This document shows positions 8,199-17,906 of a stretch of DNA of 48,042 bases, piece by piece. A program made the position numbers and the translations under genes. Within the stretch, counting starts at the first letter, position 1; every line of letters begins with the position of its first letter. The notes under the pieces were generated by a model. The model saw only the letters and a program-made list of their open reading frames with translations, had not been told where the DNA came from and ran no database searches. This DNA is from Flavobacterium sp. (GTDB lineage: Bacteria > Bacteroidota > Bacteroidia > Flavobacteriales > Flavobacteriaceae), in assembly GCF_013822155.1 (NCBI RefSeq), contig NZ_PNJW01000019.1:1-48042 (forward strand), in the 5' to 3' direction.

Positions 8199-9362
8199 TT
8201 ACTTACTCGCAAATAGCTTTACATCATTCTCAGAAATTTCATTTCCTCCCAATATGATTAAACGTTCTACCACGTTGCGAAGTTCGCGAATATTTCCGGT
8301 CCAATCGTATTCCTTCAATAAATTAATAGCACTTAATGAAAAATGTTTTGGAGAATTACCTTGTTCTTCAGCAATTTTAGAAGCAAAATGTTCAATTAAT
8401 AGGGGAATATCATCTCTTCGTTCATTTAGAGCAGGAACCTTAATTAAAATGACCGCCAATCGATGGTATAAATCTTCTCGAAAACGACCTTCGGCTATTT
8501 CTTTTTTTAAATCTTTATTTGTAGCTGCCAGCACACGAACATTCACTTTAATATCTTTATCAGCACCTACACGTTGAATTAAACTTTCCTGAAGTGCCCG
8601 AAGTACTTTGGCTTGTGCTGCTAAACTCATATCGCCAATTTCATCTAAAAAAATGGTTCCGCCATCAGCAGCTTCGAATTTTCCGGCTCGGTCTTTTACA
8701 GCAGATGTAAAAGCTCCTTTCACATGTCCGAATAACTCACTCTCGATTAATTCAGAGGGAATAGCAGCACAATTCACTTCGATGATTGGAAAAGAGGCTC
8801 GTTCACTTTTTTCATGCAATTGATGAGCCACTAATTCTTTTCCGGTGCCGTTTGTACCTGTAATTAATACCCGTGCATCGGTTGGAGCCACTTTTTCAAT
8901 CATGCTTTTGATGTGATTAATAGGCTCTGACTCCCCTATCATTTCATAATTTTTACTGACTTTCTTTTTCAGTATTTTATTTTCAACAACAAGTTGTTTT
9001 CTGTCTAAAGCATTTCGAACAGTGTTCAATAATCTATTTAAATCGGGTGGTTTGGAAATATAATCAAATGCTCCCAAACGCATTGTGTTGACGGCTGTTT
9101 CCAAATCGCCGTGACCGGAAATCATCACTATTGGAATTTCTGGTTTCAATTTTTTGATTGCTTCCAACACTTCAACTCCGTCCATTTTTGGCATTTTGAT
9201 ATCGCAAAGCACCAAATCGTAGTCTTCGTTTTTAATTTTTTCAAGACCTTGAATTCCATCTTCAACATCTTCTACTTGATAGGTATCATTTTCTTCCGAA
9301 AGAATTTTTGTCAAAACTCTTCGGATAGCGGCTTCATCTTCTATGATTAATATTTTTGGCAT
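8199..9362 (-). CDS. NtrC-type sigma-54 response regulator lacking an HTH domain
   Basis: The 387-residue protein has a receiver domain (1-120) with acidic pocket E8/D9 and phosphoacceptor D54. A short linker leads to a sigma-54 AAA+ domain (about 140-375) with Walker A GTNGTGKE (169-176), GAFTSA (216-221), which is a variant of GAFTGA, and Walker B GGTIFLDE (234-241). It stops twelve residues after the final helices of the AAA+ part (IRELRNVVERL). The C-terminal Fis-type helix-turn-helix usual for NtrC proteins is missing. It should activate sigma-54 RNA polymerase when phosphorylated, perhaps from solution as reported for other HTH-less activators such as FlgR of Helicobacter. No histidine kinase lies nearby. 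Confidence 0.88.
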   Translation of the reverse strand: MPKILIIEDEAAIRRVLTKILSEENDTYQVEDVEDGIQGLEKIKNEDYDLVLCDIKMPKMDGVEVLEAIKKLKPEIPIVMISGHGDLETAVNTMRLGAFDYISKPPDLNRLLNTVRNALDRKQLVVENKILKKKVSKNYEMIGESEPINHIKSMIEKVAPTDARVLITGTNGTGKELVAHQLHEKSERASFPIIEVNCAAIPSELIESELFGHVKGAFTSAVKDRAGKFEAADGGTIFLDEIGDMSLAAQAKVLRALQESLIQRVGADKDIKVNVRVLAATNKDLKKEIAEGRFREDLYHRLAVILIKVPALNERRDDIPLLIEHFASKIAEEQGNSPKHFSLSAINLLKEYDWTGNIRELRNVVERLIILGGNEISENDVKLFASK

Positions 9363-9429
9363 TTTTTTTTAGGTGCTAAGGTACTGATGTACTGAAAAAC
9401 GTATGTTATTATTTATTTAAAAAATTAGG

Positions 9430-10737
9430 TTAATACTTCAACCATTTATATAATTCTTTCCAACTTGGTTTTTTGCCATACATTAAGATTCCGACACGAT
9501 AAATTTTTGCAGCGAACCAAACCACAAATAAAAAGGTTGCATACAATATAATCATTGACAAAACCAATTGCCACCAAGGCACTCCAAATGGAATTCGCAT
9601 TAACATAACTATTGGAGATGTCAAAGGAATAATCGAGAATACGGTTGCTACCGTTCCATGTGGATCATTTAAAACAGTGAAAAAACCAATATAAACGCCT
9701 AAAATTAACGGTAAAATAATCGGTAATAAAAACTGTTGTGAATCGGTTTCGTTATCCACAGCTGCCCCAATGGCGGCGTAAAATGAACTGTATAAAAAGA
9801 AACCTCCAACAAAATAAATGACAAATGAAACTAACAGCGTAACCAAAGGTAATTGTTTAAATTCATTGATGTATAAAGGTAATTTCTCTGCAAAACCACT
9901 CGAATTTGCCGAAGTTACCATATCGGGAGTAACTGTTGTTGATGCTCCCATTTGCATGCCGAATAAAGAAGAAAACACAAAAAATAGCACTAGTCCTAAA
10001 ATTGTCCAAATTAAAAATTGTAAAATTCCGGCTAATGAATTTCCGATGATTTTACCCATCATCAATTGAAATGGTTTCACTGATGAAATAATGATTTCGA
10101 TGATACGATTCGTTTTTTCTTCAATGACACTACGCATGACAAAGTTGCCGTAAATTATAATAAACATCATGATTAAATACCCGAAAATACCTCCCAAAAA
10201 TAATTTTATCTCATTCAAACCTTTGACGGTGTCTTCTCCGGTAGATTTTTTCAAAACAATATCTACAGTTGCTTTAGCACTATTGATTTTTAAAGTATCC
10301 AATCCAATTTTTTCATAATTGGCTTGCGTGATTTTCTTAGCAATAATTTCTTCAATATCTATGATATAATCCATTGATGGACTATCATTTGAAATGTATT
10401 GTACGCTTTTTTGAATCTCAGCTAAACTAGCTGTTTTTGGAAAATAAATCAATCCCTCATAACGTTCGCTGATGATGCTATCCTTCAAAAAATTCATATC
10501 AATTTTTGATAAATCGTGATACGAAAATTCGGCATCATTTTTAAATTCATTCACAAAATAACCACTTTCATCATGAATGGCAATGCGTTTTAAATCAGCT
10601 TTCATTGAAGCCAAATAACCCACAAAAACAGCAATTCCCACAAACAATAGCGGACTCAAAAAAGTCATAACAATGAATGATTTGTTGCGGACTTTCGCAA
10701 TAAACTCTCTTTTGATTATTAAAGATAATACACTCAT
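9430..10737 (-). CDS. ABC-2 type permease, NatB-like
   Basis: The 435-residue membrane protein has one N-terminal helix (KSFIVMTFLSPLLFVGIAVFVGYL), a large extracytoplasmic domain (about 45-170), and then five or six helices in the second half. This is the layout of NatB/YhaP-like ABC-2 export permeases. The motif VIEEKTNRIIEIIISSVKP at about 205-223 is the hallmark of this family. Its start overlaps the stop of the upstream ATPase gene by one base (TAATG), so the two form a translationally coupled operon. NatAB exports sodium in Bacillus, but the substrate here cannot be assigned. Confidence 0.85.
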   Translation of the reverse strand: MSVLSLIIKREFIAKVRNKSFIVMTFLSPLLFVGIAVFVGYLASMKADLKRIAIHDESGYFVNEFKNDAEFSYHDLSKIDMNFLKDSIISERYEGLIYFPKTASLAEIQKSVQYISNDSPSMDYIIDIEEIIAKKITQANYEKIGLDTLKINSAKATVDIVLKKSTGEDTVKGLNEIKLFLGGIFGYLIMMFIIIYGNFVMRSVIEEKTNRIIEIIISSVKPFQLMMGKIIGNSLAGILQFLIWTILGLVLFFVFSSLFGMQMGASTTVTPDMVTSANSSGFAEKLPLYINEFKQLPLVTLLVSFVIYFVGGFFLYSSFYAAIGAAVDNETDSQQFLLPIILPLILGVYIGFFTVLNDPHGTVATVFSIIPLTSPIVMLMRIPFGVPWWQLVLSMIILYATFLFVVWFAAKIYRVGILMYGKKPSWKELYKWLKY

Positions 10738-11660
10738 TAGGATTCGCTTACGGTTTTAATAAATATATCATTGGCAGATGGAATTTTTTCAACAAAATGG
10801 GTCACTTGTCCTCTACCGGTCAAAATTTGAAGTAATTCATTAGGAGTTGAAGTTCCAATGGCGATTTCTAACTTTAAATCATCGTTTAACGATTTAAATT
10901 GTGCTTGATTAACCTTGAATTTTTGCGTTAAATCAACCATCAATCCTTCTACATTGTTGGTTAAAATTCCAACTTCAAAACTATTGGATCGATGTTGTCG
11001 TTTCACATCAGTCAATTTTCCTTCGATTAGTTTATTCGATTTATGGATTAGAGCAATATCGTCACATAATTCTTCTACACTTTCCATTCGATGGGTTGAA
11101 AAAATAATAGTTGCTCCATTTTTTTTCAACTCCAGAATTTCATCTTTAATAATATTGGCATTTACAGGATCGAAACCCGAAAATGGCTCATCAAAAATCA
11201 ATAACTTTGGTTTATGCAATACAGTGACTACAAATTGTACTTTTTGAGCCATTCCTTTGGAAAGTTCTTCAATTTTTTTATTCCACCAACCTTGTATTTC
11301 CAATTTATCAAACCAATAATCCAACTGTTTTTTGGCCTCCTGTTTGGATAATCCTTTGAGTTGAGCCAAATACAAACATTGCTCGCCCACTTTCATCGAT
11401 TTATACAAACCTCGTTCTTCAGGAAGATAGCCAATATGTTGGATATGATGAGGTTGTAACAATTCGCCATCCAGAAGAATTTCACCACTGTCAGGCATTG
11501 TAATTTGATTAATAATTCTAATTAATGATGTTTTTCCGGCTCCGTTTGGACCCAATAATCCATAAATACTACCTTTCGGAACCGTTAAAGAAACACTATT
11601 GAGTGCGGTAAATTCGCCGTATTTTTTGACGACTTGGCGTACTTCCAGAATGTTGCTCAT
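10737..11660 (-). CDS. ABC transporter ATPase, NatA-like
   Basis: The 307-residue ATPase has Walker A GPNGAGKTS, Q-loop, signature LSKGMAQK, Walker B LLIFDEPFSGFD and switch histidine STHRM. A C-terminal extension of about 90 residues is typical of NatA-like export ATPases. The ATG at 11660 (MSNILEVRQVVKKYG) is preferred. An upstream in-frame ATG at 11711 would place the start right against the T tract of the dnaJ terminator and add residues unlike the family. It energises the permease encoded by the overlapping downstream gene. A TATATTTA sequence on the minus strand about 25 bases upstream could be a -7 element. Confidence 0.88.
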   Translation of the reverse strand: MSNILEVRQVVKKYGEFTALNSVSLTVPKGSIYGLLGPNGAGKTSLIRIINQITMPDSGEILLDGELLQPHHIQHIGYLPEERGLYKSMKVGEQCLYLAQLKGLSKQEAKKQLDYWFDKLEIQGWWNKKIEELSKGMAQKVQFVVTVLHKPKLLIFDEPFSGFDPVNANIIKDEILELKKNGATIIFSTHRMESVEELCDDIALIHKSNKLIEGKLTDVKRQHRSNSFEVGILTNNVEGLMVDLTQKFKVNQAQFKSLNDDLKLEIAIGTSTPNELLQILTGRGQVTHFVEKIPSANDIFIKTVSES

Positions 11661-11720
11661 ACCTATTTTTGAGTTTTGGTAAATATACGGAATTAGTACA
11701 TTTTTAGCCACGTTTGTTAC

Positions 11721-11754
11721 AAAAAAAACCCACCCTTATTTGCATAAGGATGGG
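11721..11754 (-). terminator. Terminator of grpE-dnaJ
   Basis: An 11-bp stem (11729-11739 with 11744-11754, one mismatch) has loop TTGC and is followed on the minus strand by eight T. It lies 68 bases beyond the dnaJ stop. Confidence 0.8.
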
Positions 11755-11821
11755 AAAAATTGCTATGAAAAAGAATCTACTAGTTTCCTAGTAAAGTTCA
11801 AATGTAAATATTTTTTTCATA

Positions 11822-12922
11822 TTATGAAAACATATCTTTAACTTTTTCAAAAAAAGATTTATCTGATTTTTCAGGATGCGGAATGAAGTTTTCATCCGTT
11901 AGCATTTTCTCAAAAAATTGACGTTGCTCTTTGTTTAAAGTCTTTGGTGTCCAAACATTTATATGAACTAATAAATCACCATTCCCATATGAATTTAAAC
12001 TTGGAATTCCTTTTCCTTTTAATCTTAAAATCTTACCTGACTGTATTCCTTCTTCTAATTTGATTCTCACTTTTCCACCAACAGCTTCAATTTCTTTGGA
12101 AACACCTAATGCAGCCTCAGCCACGCTGATGTATAAATCATAATGAAGATTTTCCCCTTCGCGTTTTAAAAATTCATGTTCAATTTCTTCAATGGCCACA
12201 ATTAAATCTCCAGGAATTCCATTACCCGGAGCATCGTTTCCTTTACCTGTTACTTTTAATTGCATCTCGTTAACAACACCGGCAGGAATTTTAATCGAAA
12301 CAGTTTCGTCTTCCAAAATCATTCCTTGTGCATCAGCATTCGCAGGTTTTGAACTAATAGATTGACCTGAACCGCCACAAGTTGGACAAGTAGTTGCCGT
12401 TTGCATTCTACCTAAAATTGTATTGGTTACACGTAAAACCTGCCCCGAACCATTACAAGTACCACATGTTTTAAAAGAAACACCGGGAGCTTGAACTTTC
12501 CGTTTAACTTTTACTTTTTTCTCAACTCCAAAAGCAATTTCCTCTAATGTTAATTTAACTTTTATTCGTAAATTACTTCCTTTCATTCTACGTTGACCAC
12601 CGCCAAATCCGCCGCCAAAAGCACTTCCGAAAATATCTCCAAATTGACTGAAAATGTCATCCATGTTCATTCCGCCACCGCCACCAAATCCGCCATTACC
12701 ATCAAATGCAGCATGACCATATTGATCGTATTTTGCTTTTTTATTAGGATCGCTCAGCACTTCATAAGCTTCAGCTGCTTTTTTGAAATTTTCTTCTGCT
12801 TCTTTATTTCCCGGATTTTTATCAGGGTGAAATTCAATTGCTTTCTTGCGATAAGCCTTCTTAATTTCCTCAGCCGATGCACTTTTTGTAATGCCTAATA
12901 TTTCGTAAAAATCTTTTTTCAT
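11822..12922 (-). CDS. dnaJ: Chaperone DnaJ with a reduced zinc-finger domain
   Basis: The 366-residue protein has a J domain (1-68) with HPD at 32-34 that stimulates DnaK. A Gly/Phe-rich linker (about 72-112) and two C-terminal substrate-binding beta domains (about 115-345) follow. The central cysteine-rich region has only two CxxCxGxG motifs, CGTCNGSG (C153, C156) and CPTCGGSG (C179, C182). Canonical DnaJ has four. By alignment these are motifs 2 and 3, which form zinc centre II. Motifs 1 and 4, which form centre I, are replaced by cysteine-free sequence. The protein is about 10 residues shorter than E. coli DnaJ as a result. It lies 75 bases after grpE on the same strand and is likely cotranscribed. 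Confidence 0.95.
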   Translation of the reverse strand: MKKDFYEILGITKSASAEEIKKAYRKKAIEFHPDKNPGNKEAEENFKKAAEAYEVLSDPNKKAKYDQYGHAAFDGNGGFGGGGGMNMDDIFSQFGDIFGSAFGGGFGGGQRRMKGSNLRIKVKLTLEEIAFGVEKKVKVKRKVQAPGVSFKTCGTCNGSGQVLRVTNTILGRMQTATTCPTCGGSGQSISSKPANADAQGMILEDETVSIKIPAGVVNEMQLKVTGKGNDAPGNGIPGDLIVAIEEIEHEFLKREGENLHYDLYISVAEAALGVSKEIEAVGGKVRIKLEEGIQSGKILRLKGKGIPSLNSYGNGDLLVHINVWTPKTLNKEQRQFFEKMLTDENFIPHPEKSDKSFFEKVKDMFS

Positions 12923-12997
12923 GTTTTAAAATACCAAAATTTATTCAATTCATTTTCCTATTTTAATTCCTCTGTACGGATAGGTCGCGACTTGTTT

Positions 12998-13573
12998 CTA
13001 TTGACCGATAACAACTTTAGGAAAACGAATTATTTTATCACCCAATTTATATCCTTTTTCAACGACATCAACAATTTTACCTTTCAAATCATCCGATGGA
13101 GCAGGAATTTGTGTAATGGCTTCGGCAAAATCAGCATTAAAAACATCTCCAACACTAATTTCCACTTGTTCTAATCCTTTAGAAACTAAAGTAGACTTTA
13201 ATTTTTCATGAATCAATTCAACACCTTTCAACAATAATTCATCCTCTGTTTTAGAAATTTGAACCATTGCTCTATCAAAATCATCCATTACTGGCAACAT
13301 TGCAACCAAAACTTCTTGGTTAGCCGTTTTAAACAAATCAATTCGCTCTTTAGCAGTTCTTTTTTTGAAATTTTCAAATTCTGCGAAAAGGCGTAAAAAT
13401 TTATCTTTTTCCTTGGCTAAGTCTTCCTGTAATTTTTCTTCATTTGTCAATTCAACTACAGGAATTTCAATATTTTCCTGAGTTTGTTCTGAAGTTGATT
13501 CGTTCTCAATGATTTCCTTTTCAATATTTTCAGTATTCTCTTGATTCATATGCTTAAAAAATTTTTTTAACAT
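12998..13573 (-). CDS. grpE: Nucleotide exchange factor GrpE
   Basis: This is a roughly 191-residue GrpE. It has an acidic disordered N-terminus, a long coiled-coil helix (about 50-100, LQEDLAKEKDKFLRLFAEFENFKKR), and the C-terminal beta domain with the family signature (VEKGYKLGDKIIRFPKVVIG). It releases ADP from DnaK and so completes the cycle driven by DnaJ. The ATG at 13573 is chosen because the apparent promoter (-7 at 13595-13602) lies just upstream, which excludes the in-frame ATG at 13609. The ATG at 13549 (MNQENTENIEK) is an equally possible start. dnaJ follows in the same orientation; dnaK is not in the window. Confidence 0.92.
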   Translation of the reverse strand: MLKKFFKHMNQENTENIEKEIIENESTSEQTQENIEIPVVELTNEEKLQEDLAKEKDKFLRLFAEFENFKKRTAKERIDLFKTANQEVLVAMLPVMDDFDRAMVQISKTEDELLLKGVELIHEKLKSTLVSKGLEQVEISVGDVFNADFAEAITQIPAPSDDLKGKIVDVVEKGYKLGDKIIRFPKVVIGQ

Positions 13574-13594
13574 TCGTTGTTGAATTTTGGATTG

Positions 13595-13627
13595 CAAAAG
13601 TACTGCCATTTGTTTAAAAATGTCAAA
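13595..13627 (-). promoter_or_regulatory. grpE-dnaJ promoter
   Basis: The minus strand shows TTTG (13624-13627), 21 bases, then TACTTTTG (13595-13602), matching the Bacteroidota TTTG / TAnnTTTG consensus. Transcription would start near 13588, upstream of both likely grpE start codons. Confidence 0.65.
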
Positions 13628-13780
13628 TTGTCAGCGTAAAATATTTAGTTGAATGAGAAATTATAATTTTTAAGGAAATTACTTCAATTATTAAACTACC
13701 ATATTAAGCAAAGATTTAATCACTAATGATAGATAATTCCATTATAAAAAATCTTGAATGTTATATTTAAAAAAATAGCA

Positions 13781-14686
13781 TTAGCCCAATAAATTATCCA
13801 ACGTTTTCGTTAATTCACGAAAACGAAATTGAAAACCGTTTTTTTCAGCTTTAAGAGAGCTAACATGTTGACTGGAAAAAAGTAATTGGTGCATTTCTCC
13901 TAAAACTAATGACATTACAAATTTTGGAATATTTGGCATAAACAAGGGTTTATTCACCGTTTTAGCAATGGTTTTAATTAATTCTGAATTCGTTACAGGA
14001 TTAGGAGCTACAGCATTATACGTTCCATACCATTGGTTTTGAACAGCATAAAAAAACATGTTAGCTAAATCTTCCACGTGAATCCACGATTGAACTTGCT
14101 TTCCCGAGCCAAATGCAGAACCCAATCCCATTTGAATTGGTTTTAGCATTTCTAGTAAAGCTCCTCCTTTATTTGATAAAACAAGACCTATTCGGAGCTT
14201 GCAAACTTTTATGTTTAGTACTTTAAAAACATCAACACTTTCCTCCCATTTTACCACTACATTCCCAAGAAAACTATCGTCTGAAGTTGTGTTTTCTTCT
14301 GTATAAACTTGAGTCAAACTAGTTGGATATATTCCTATGGCAGAAGCAGAAACCAGTTGCTTCACTTGATTAGGATGATTTTTTAAGCAATTATACAATA
14401 ATGAAGAGGAAATAATTCGACTCTCTATTATTTCTTGTTTATAATTGTTCGTCCATCGTTTCGAAACCGTTGCTCCGGCTAAATGAATAATTGATTCTAC
14501 ACCCATTAAACAATTTTCATCGATATAACCTTCTTGCGGATTCCAATAAAAACCATAATAATTTGGTTTATTTATTATTTTATCTTTTGAAGTTGTTAAA
14601 TAATGAACCGTTATTCCATTTTGTAATAACAGGGAAACCAGTTCTTTGCCAACCATTCCTGTTGCACCTGTAATTAATATTTTCAT
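13781..14686 (-). CDS. TIGR01777 family NAD-dependent epimerase/dehydratase
   Basis: The 301-residue protein opens with the nucleotide-binding Rossmann motif ITGATGMVGKEL (about 4-15). It also has the family markers IIHLAGATVSKRWT and SASAIGIYP, and a region of the form LRIGLVLSNKGGALLEMLKP. This is the YfcH/SULA-like extended short-chain dehydrogenase group. The C-terminal DUF1731 part (about 255-301) is also present. The substrate is unknown for most members. The ATG at 14686 (MKILITG) is preferred over a TTG six bases upstream. A good -7 box (TAACTTTG) lies 15 bases before it. The gene is monocistronic and divergent from thrS. Confidence 0.88.
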   Translation of the reverse strand: MKILITGATGMVGKELVSLLLQNGITVHYLTTSKDKIINKPNYYGFYWNPQEGYIDENCLMGVESIIHLAGATVSKRWTNNYKQEIIESRIISSSLLYNCLKNHPNQVKQLVSASAIGIYPTSLTQVYTEENTTSDDSFLGNVVVKWEESVDVFKVLNIKVCKLRIGLVLSNKGGALLEMLKPIQMGLGSAFGSGKQVQSWIHVEDLANMFFYAVQNQWYGTYNAVAPNPVTNSELIKTIAKTVNKPLFMPNIPKFVMSLVLGEMHQLLFSSQHVSSLKAEKNGFQFRFRELTKTLDNLLG

Positions 14687-14700
14687 AATCAATTTTTATA

Positions 14701-14730
14701 CAAAGTTACGTTTAAGCCATAAAAATCAAT
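14701..14730 (-). promoter_or_regulatory. Promoter of the epimerase gene
   Basis: On the minus strand ATTG (14727-14730) is followed after 18 bases by TAACTTTG (14701-14708), an exact TAnnTTTG match. The predicted transcript leader is very short, fewer than about 15 bases. Confidence 0.55.
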
Positions 14731-14877
14731 ATTAATTAGCATTAGTTTAAGTGTTGTTAACTTAAGTGAAATCTCGTTTTTGCTATAATTAAGGTTAATA
14801 CTTTTAAACTAAAATTGATATTAAAAACACAAAACAATAAAAAACATAAAATACTTATTAGTATAAACAACATATAT

Positions 14878-14909
14878 ATTGTATGTGATTTGGTAATCTT
14901 ATATATTTG
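14878..14909 (+). promoter_or_regulatory. Promoter of the thrS-infC-rpmI-rplT cluster
   Basis: ATTG (14878-14881) is followed after 20 bases by TATATTTG (14902-14909). The start codon is 23 bases further on, so there is no room for a T-box or a long leader. Confidence 0.6.
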
Positions 14910-14932
14910 CATTCCATTAAAAAACAGAAGGA

Positions 14933-16879
14933 ATGATAAAGATTACGTTGCCGGATGGTTCGGTAAAAGAATTTAGCTCAGGTGTAACGCCAATGGATGT
15001 TGCTAAAAGCATTAGTGAAGGTTTAGCCAGAAATGTAATTTCTGCTTCTTTCAATGATACAACTATTGAAACCGAAACTTCTTTGACGACGGATGGAGCA
15101 CTTGTTTTATTTACATGGAATGACAAAGAAGGTAAAAAAGCTTTTTGGCATTCTACTTCCCATGTTATGGCTCAAGTATTAGAAGAATTATATCCCGGTA
15201 TTAAATTGACATTAGGTCCTGCAATTGAAAATGGCTTTTATTATGATGTAGATTTTGGTGATACTAAAATTACGGAAGCCGATTTTAAATCTATTGAAGA
15301 CCGAGTTTTAGAAATTGCCAGAGAGAAACACGAATTCAGAATGAGACCGGTTTCTAAAGCCGAAGCATTATCGATTTATAAAAATAATGAATACAAAACA
15401 GAATTAATTTCAAATTTAGAAGACGGAACAATAACCTTTTGTGACCATTCCAATTTCTTTGATTTATGTCGTGGTGGACATATTCCTAATACAGGAATTA
15501 TCAAAGCCATGAAAATCATGAGTGTTGCCGGTGCTTATTGGAGAGGTGATGAGAAAAATAAGCAATTAACACGTGTTTACGGAATTTCATTCCCAAAACA
15601 AAAAGACCTAACGGATTATTTAGAATTATTAGAGGAAGCCAAGCGTCGCGACCATAGAAAATTAGGAAAAGAATTAGATTTATTTGCTTTTTCTCAAAAA
15701 GTTGGGCAAGGTTTACCATTGTGGCTACCAAAAGGAGCAGCTTTACGTGACCGTTTAGAACAATTTTTGAAAAAAGCTCAGAAAAAAGCTGGCTACGAAC
15801 AAGTGGTTACTCCACATATTGGTCAGAAAGAATTATATGTAACGTCGGGACATTATGCAAAATATGGTGCCGATAGTTTCCAACCGATTCATACACCGGC
15901 AGAAGGTGAAGAGTTTTTGTTAAAACCAATGAATTGTCCTCATCACTGTGAAATTTATAATACAAGACCTTGGAGTTATAAAGATTTACCGAAACGTTAT
16001 GCTGAATTTGGAACCGTTTACCGTTATGAACAAAGTGGTGAATTACATGGTTTAACACGTGTGAGAGGTTTTACTCAGGACGATGCACATATTTTTTGTA
16101 CTCCGGACCAATTGGATAGTGAATTTAAAAAAGTAATCGATTTAGTTTTATATGTTTTCAATTCATTAGGATTTGAAAACTTCACAGCTCAAATATCCTT
16201 ACGAGATCAGGAAAACAGAGAAAAATACATAGGTTCTGACGAAAATTGGGAAAAAGCAGAAAATGCCATTATCAATGCAGCCAGAGACAAAGGTTTAAAT
16301 ACTGTTGTAGAATATGGTGAAGCTGCATTCTATGGTCCGAAATTGGATTTCATGGTAAAAGATGCTTTAGGAAGACAATGGCAATTAGGAACTATTCAAG
16401 TAGATTACAACCTGCCGGAACGTTTTGAATTGAGTTATAAAGGAGCTGATAACGAAATGCATAGACCCGTTATGATTCATCGTGCACCCTTTGGATCAAT
16501 GGAACGATTTATAGCCATTTTACTAGAACATACAGCAGGAAACTTCCCACTTTGGTTAATGCCTGAACAGGCTATAATCTTGTCTTTGAGTGAGAAATAT
16601 GAAAATTATGCTCAAAAAGTTTTAAGTTTGCTAGAAAATCACGAAATTCGCGGCCTGATTGACAACCGCAATGAGACAATTGGCAAGAAAATCAGAGATG
16701 CAGAAGTCAAAAAAATACCGTTCATGATTATAGTTGGCGAAGAAGAAGAAAAAAACGGAACCATTTCGATAAGAAGACACGGACAAGAAGGAAGAGGAAA
16801 CAGCACCGTTACAATTGACGAATTTGCAAAAATTGTAAACGAAGAAATTAGCAAAACATTAAAACCATTTGACGTTTAA
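14933..16879 (+). CDS. thrS: Threonyl-tRNA synthetase
   Basis: The 648-residue class II synthetase has a TGS domain (1-62), an editing domain with HxxxH (HSTSHVMA, about 77-84) and the partner cysteine motif ([11 protein letters not shown], about 180-190). The catalytic core (about 240-530) contains [31 protein letters not shown] and the motif 3 stretch [16 protein letters not shown]. The anticodon-binding domain (about 540-648) includes [19 protein letters not shown]. It charges tRNA-Thr. All four domains have normal length. It leads the translation cluster, with infC starting 17 bases after its stop. The product begins [14 protein letters not shown], a normal TGS start, which supports the ATG at 14933. 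Confidence 0.98.
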   Translation: MIKITLPDGSVKEFSSGVTPMDVAKSISEGLARNVISASFNDTTIETETSLTTDGALVLFTWNDKEGKKAFWHSTSHVMAQVLEELYPGIKLTLGPAIENGFYYDVDFGDTKITEADFKSIEDRVLEIAREKHEFRMRPVSKAEALSIYKNNEYKTELISNLEDGTITFCDHSNFFDLCRGGHIPNTGIIKAMKIMSVAGAYWRGDEKNKQLTRVYGISFPKQKDLTDYLELLEEAKRRDHRKLGKELDLFAFSQKVGQGLPLWLPKGAALRDRLEQFLKKAQKKAGYEQVVTPHIGQKELYVTSGHYAKYGADSFQPIHTPAEGEEFLLKPMNCPHHCEIYNTRPWSYKDLPKRYAEFGTVYRYEQSGELHGLTRVRGFTQDDAHIFCTPDQLDSEFKKVIDLVLYVFNSLGFENFTAQISLRDQENREKYIGSDENWEKAENAIINAARDKGLNTVVEYGEAAFYGPKLDFMVKDALGRQWQLGTIQVDYNLPERFELSYKGADNEMHRPVMIHRAPFGSMERFIAILLEHTAGNFPLWLMPEQAIILSLSEKYENYAQKVLSLLENHEIRGLIDNRNETIGKKIRDAEVKKIPFMIIVGEEEEKNGTISIRRHGQEGRGNSTVTIDEFAKIVNEEISKTLKPFDV

Positions 16880-16896
16880 CTTTAAATTAAAGAGCC

Positions 16897-17451
16897 ATAG
16901 CAATTAGAAACAACAGGGGTTACCAACCCAGAGTAGAAAAAAAAGCAGCACATCGAATTAACAATTTAATTCGTGTACCTGAAGTTCGTTTGGTAGGTGA
17001 AAACATCGAGCCGGGAGTTTACAAAATTTCTGAAGCATTGCGTTTAGCTGAAGAATTTGAGGTTGATTTGGTGGAAATTTCTCCCAATGCAGAGCCTCCT
17101 GTTTGTAAATTAATGGACTATGGGAAGTTTATTTACGAGCAGAAGAAAAGAGAAAAAATGCTCAAAGCAAAATCGACACAAATTGTGGTAAAAGAAATTC
17201 GTTTCGGACCACAAACTGATGAACATGATTATGAATTTAAAAAGAAAAATGCTGAAAAATTCTTAAAAGAAGGTGCTAAATTAAAAGCATTCGTTTTCTT
17301 TAAAGGTCGTTCCATTATATACAAAGAACAAGGTCAAATTCTTTTGCTACGTTTAGCTCAAGATTTAGAAGAACTTGGAAAAGTAGAAGCGTTACCGGTA
17401 TTAGAAGGGAAGCGAATGATTATGTATCTCGCTCCTAAGAAGAAGAAGTAA
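16897..17451 (+). CDS. infC: Translation initiation factor IF-3 with ATA start codon
   Basis: Conserved IF-3 sequence begins at codon 16897 ([20 protein letters not shown]) and continues in frame through [23 protein letters not shown] to the C-terminal domain ending [17 protein letters not shown]. There is no ATG. In frame, a TAA stop at 16888-16890 is followed by AGA, GCC, ATA, GCA, ATT, so the start must be ATA (16897) or possibly ATT (16903). A TTG at 16990 would remove the conserved N-terminus. With ATA the protein is 184 residues, normal for IF-3. E. coli infC uses AUU and is repressed by its own product, so the same autoregulation is likely here. It lies between thrS and rpmI in the usual order. 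Confidence 0.93.
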   Translation: MAIRNNRGYQPRVEKKAAHRINNLIRVPEVRLVGENIEPGVYKISEALRLAEEFEVDLVEISPNAEPPVCKLMDYGKFIYEQKKREKMLKAKSTQIVVKEIRFGPQTDEHDYEFKKKNAEKFLKEGAKLKAFVFFKGRSIIYKEQGQILLLRLAQDLEELGKVEALPVLEGKRMIMYLAPKKKK

Positions 17452-17560
17452 GTTGCTGAAGTTCTGATTTACTGAGATTAAACTCAGTTACTTGAGTTCT
17501 TAGCCATTTAGAAACTAAAAAATAGTAAGTAAGTTGAATCACAAATAAATTTGGGAAATT

Positions 17561-17758
17561 ATGCCTAAAATGAAAACAAAATCCAGTGCTAAGAAGCGAT
17601 TCAAAGTAACTGGCTCTGGAAAAATCAAGAGAAAACACGCTTTTAAAAGTCACATTTTGACTAAAAAATCTAAAAAGCGTAAGTTAGCTTTAACTCATTC
17701 GACTTTGGTTCACAAAACCGATGAGAAAAGTATTAAACAACAATTAAGAATTATATAA
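17561..17758 (+). CDS. rpmI: 50S ribosomal protein L35
   Basis: The 65-residue basic protein has the L35 pattern [20 protein letters not shown] near the start and ends QLRII. It belongs to the large ribosomal subunit. A 109-base spacer separates it from infC. That spacer holds a short hairpin (17471-17488) and three CTGA motifs at 8-base steps (17456-17475), with no sign of another gene. Confidence 0.97.
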   Translation: MPKMKTKSSAKKRFKVTGSGKIKRKHAFKSHILTKKSKKRKLALTHSTLVHKTDEKSIKQQLRII

Positions 17759-17761
17759 TTG

Positions 17762-17796
17762 TATTAAGATTTGAGTATTAAGTATTAAGACTTGAA
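17762..17796. repeat. Degenerate 7-bp tandem array (core TATTAAG)
   Basis: Five heptamers lie head to tail: TATTAAG, ATTTGAG, TATTAAG, TATTAAG, ACTTGAA. The array begins just after the rpmI stop codon and occupies part of the rplT leader. Confidence 0.65.
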
Positions 17797-17906
17797 CCGC
17801 AAAACAATTAATTCTTTAGGTTAAAAAAATTTTAATAACCTTGGAGTATGGCCAATAAGTTCCCTTGATTAAATTCGGGACGCCTACTACAAAAAACAAG
17901 AAAATT

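Noticed and set aside
14710..14932. T-box or other riboswitch upstream of thrS
   Set aside because: The promoter lies 23 bases before the start codon, leaving no room for a leader, and no T-box motif was seen.
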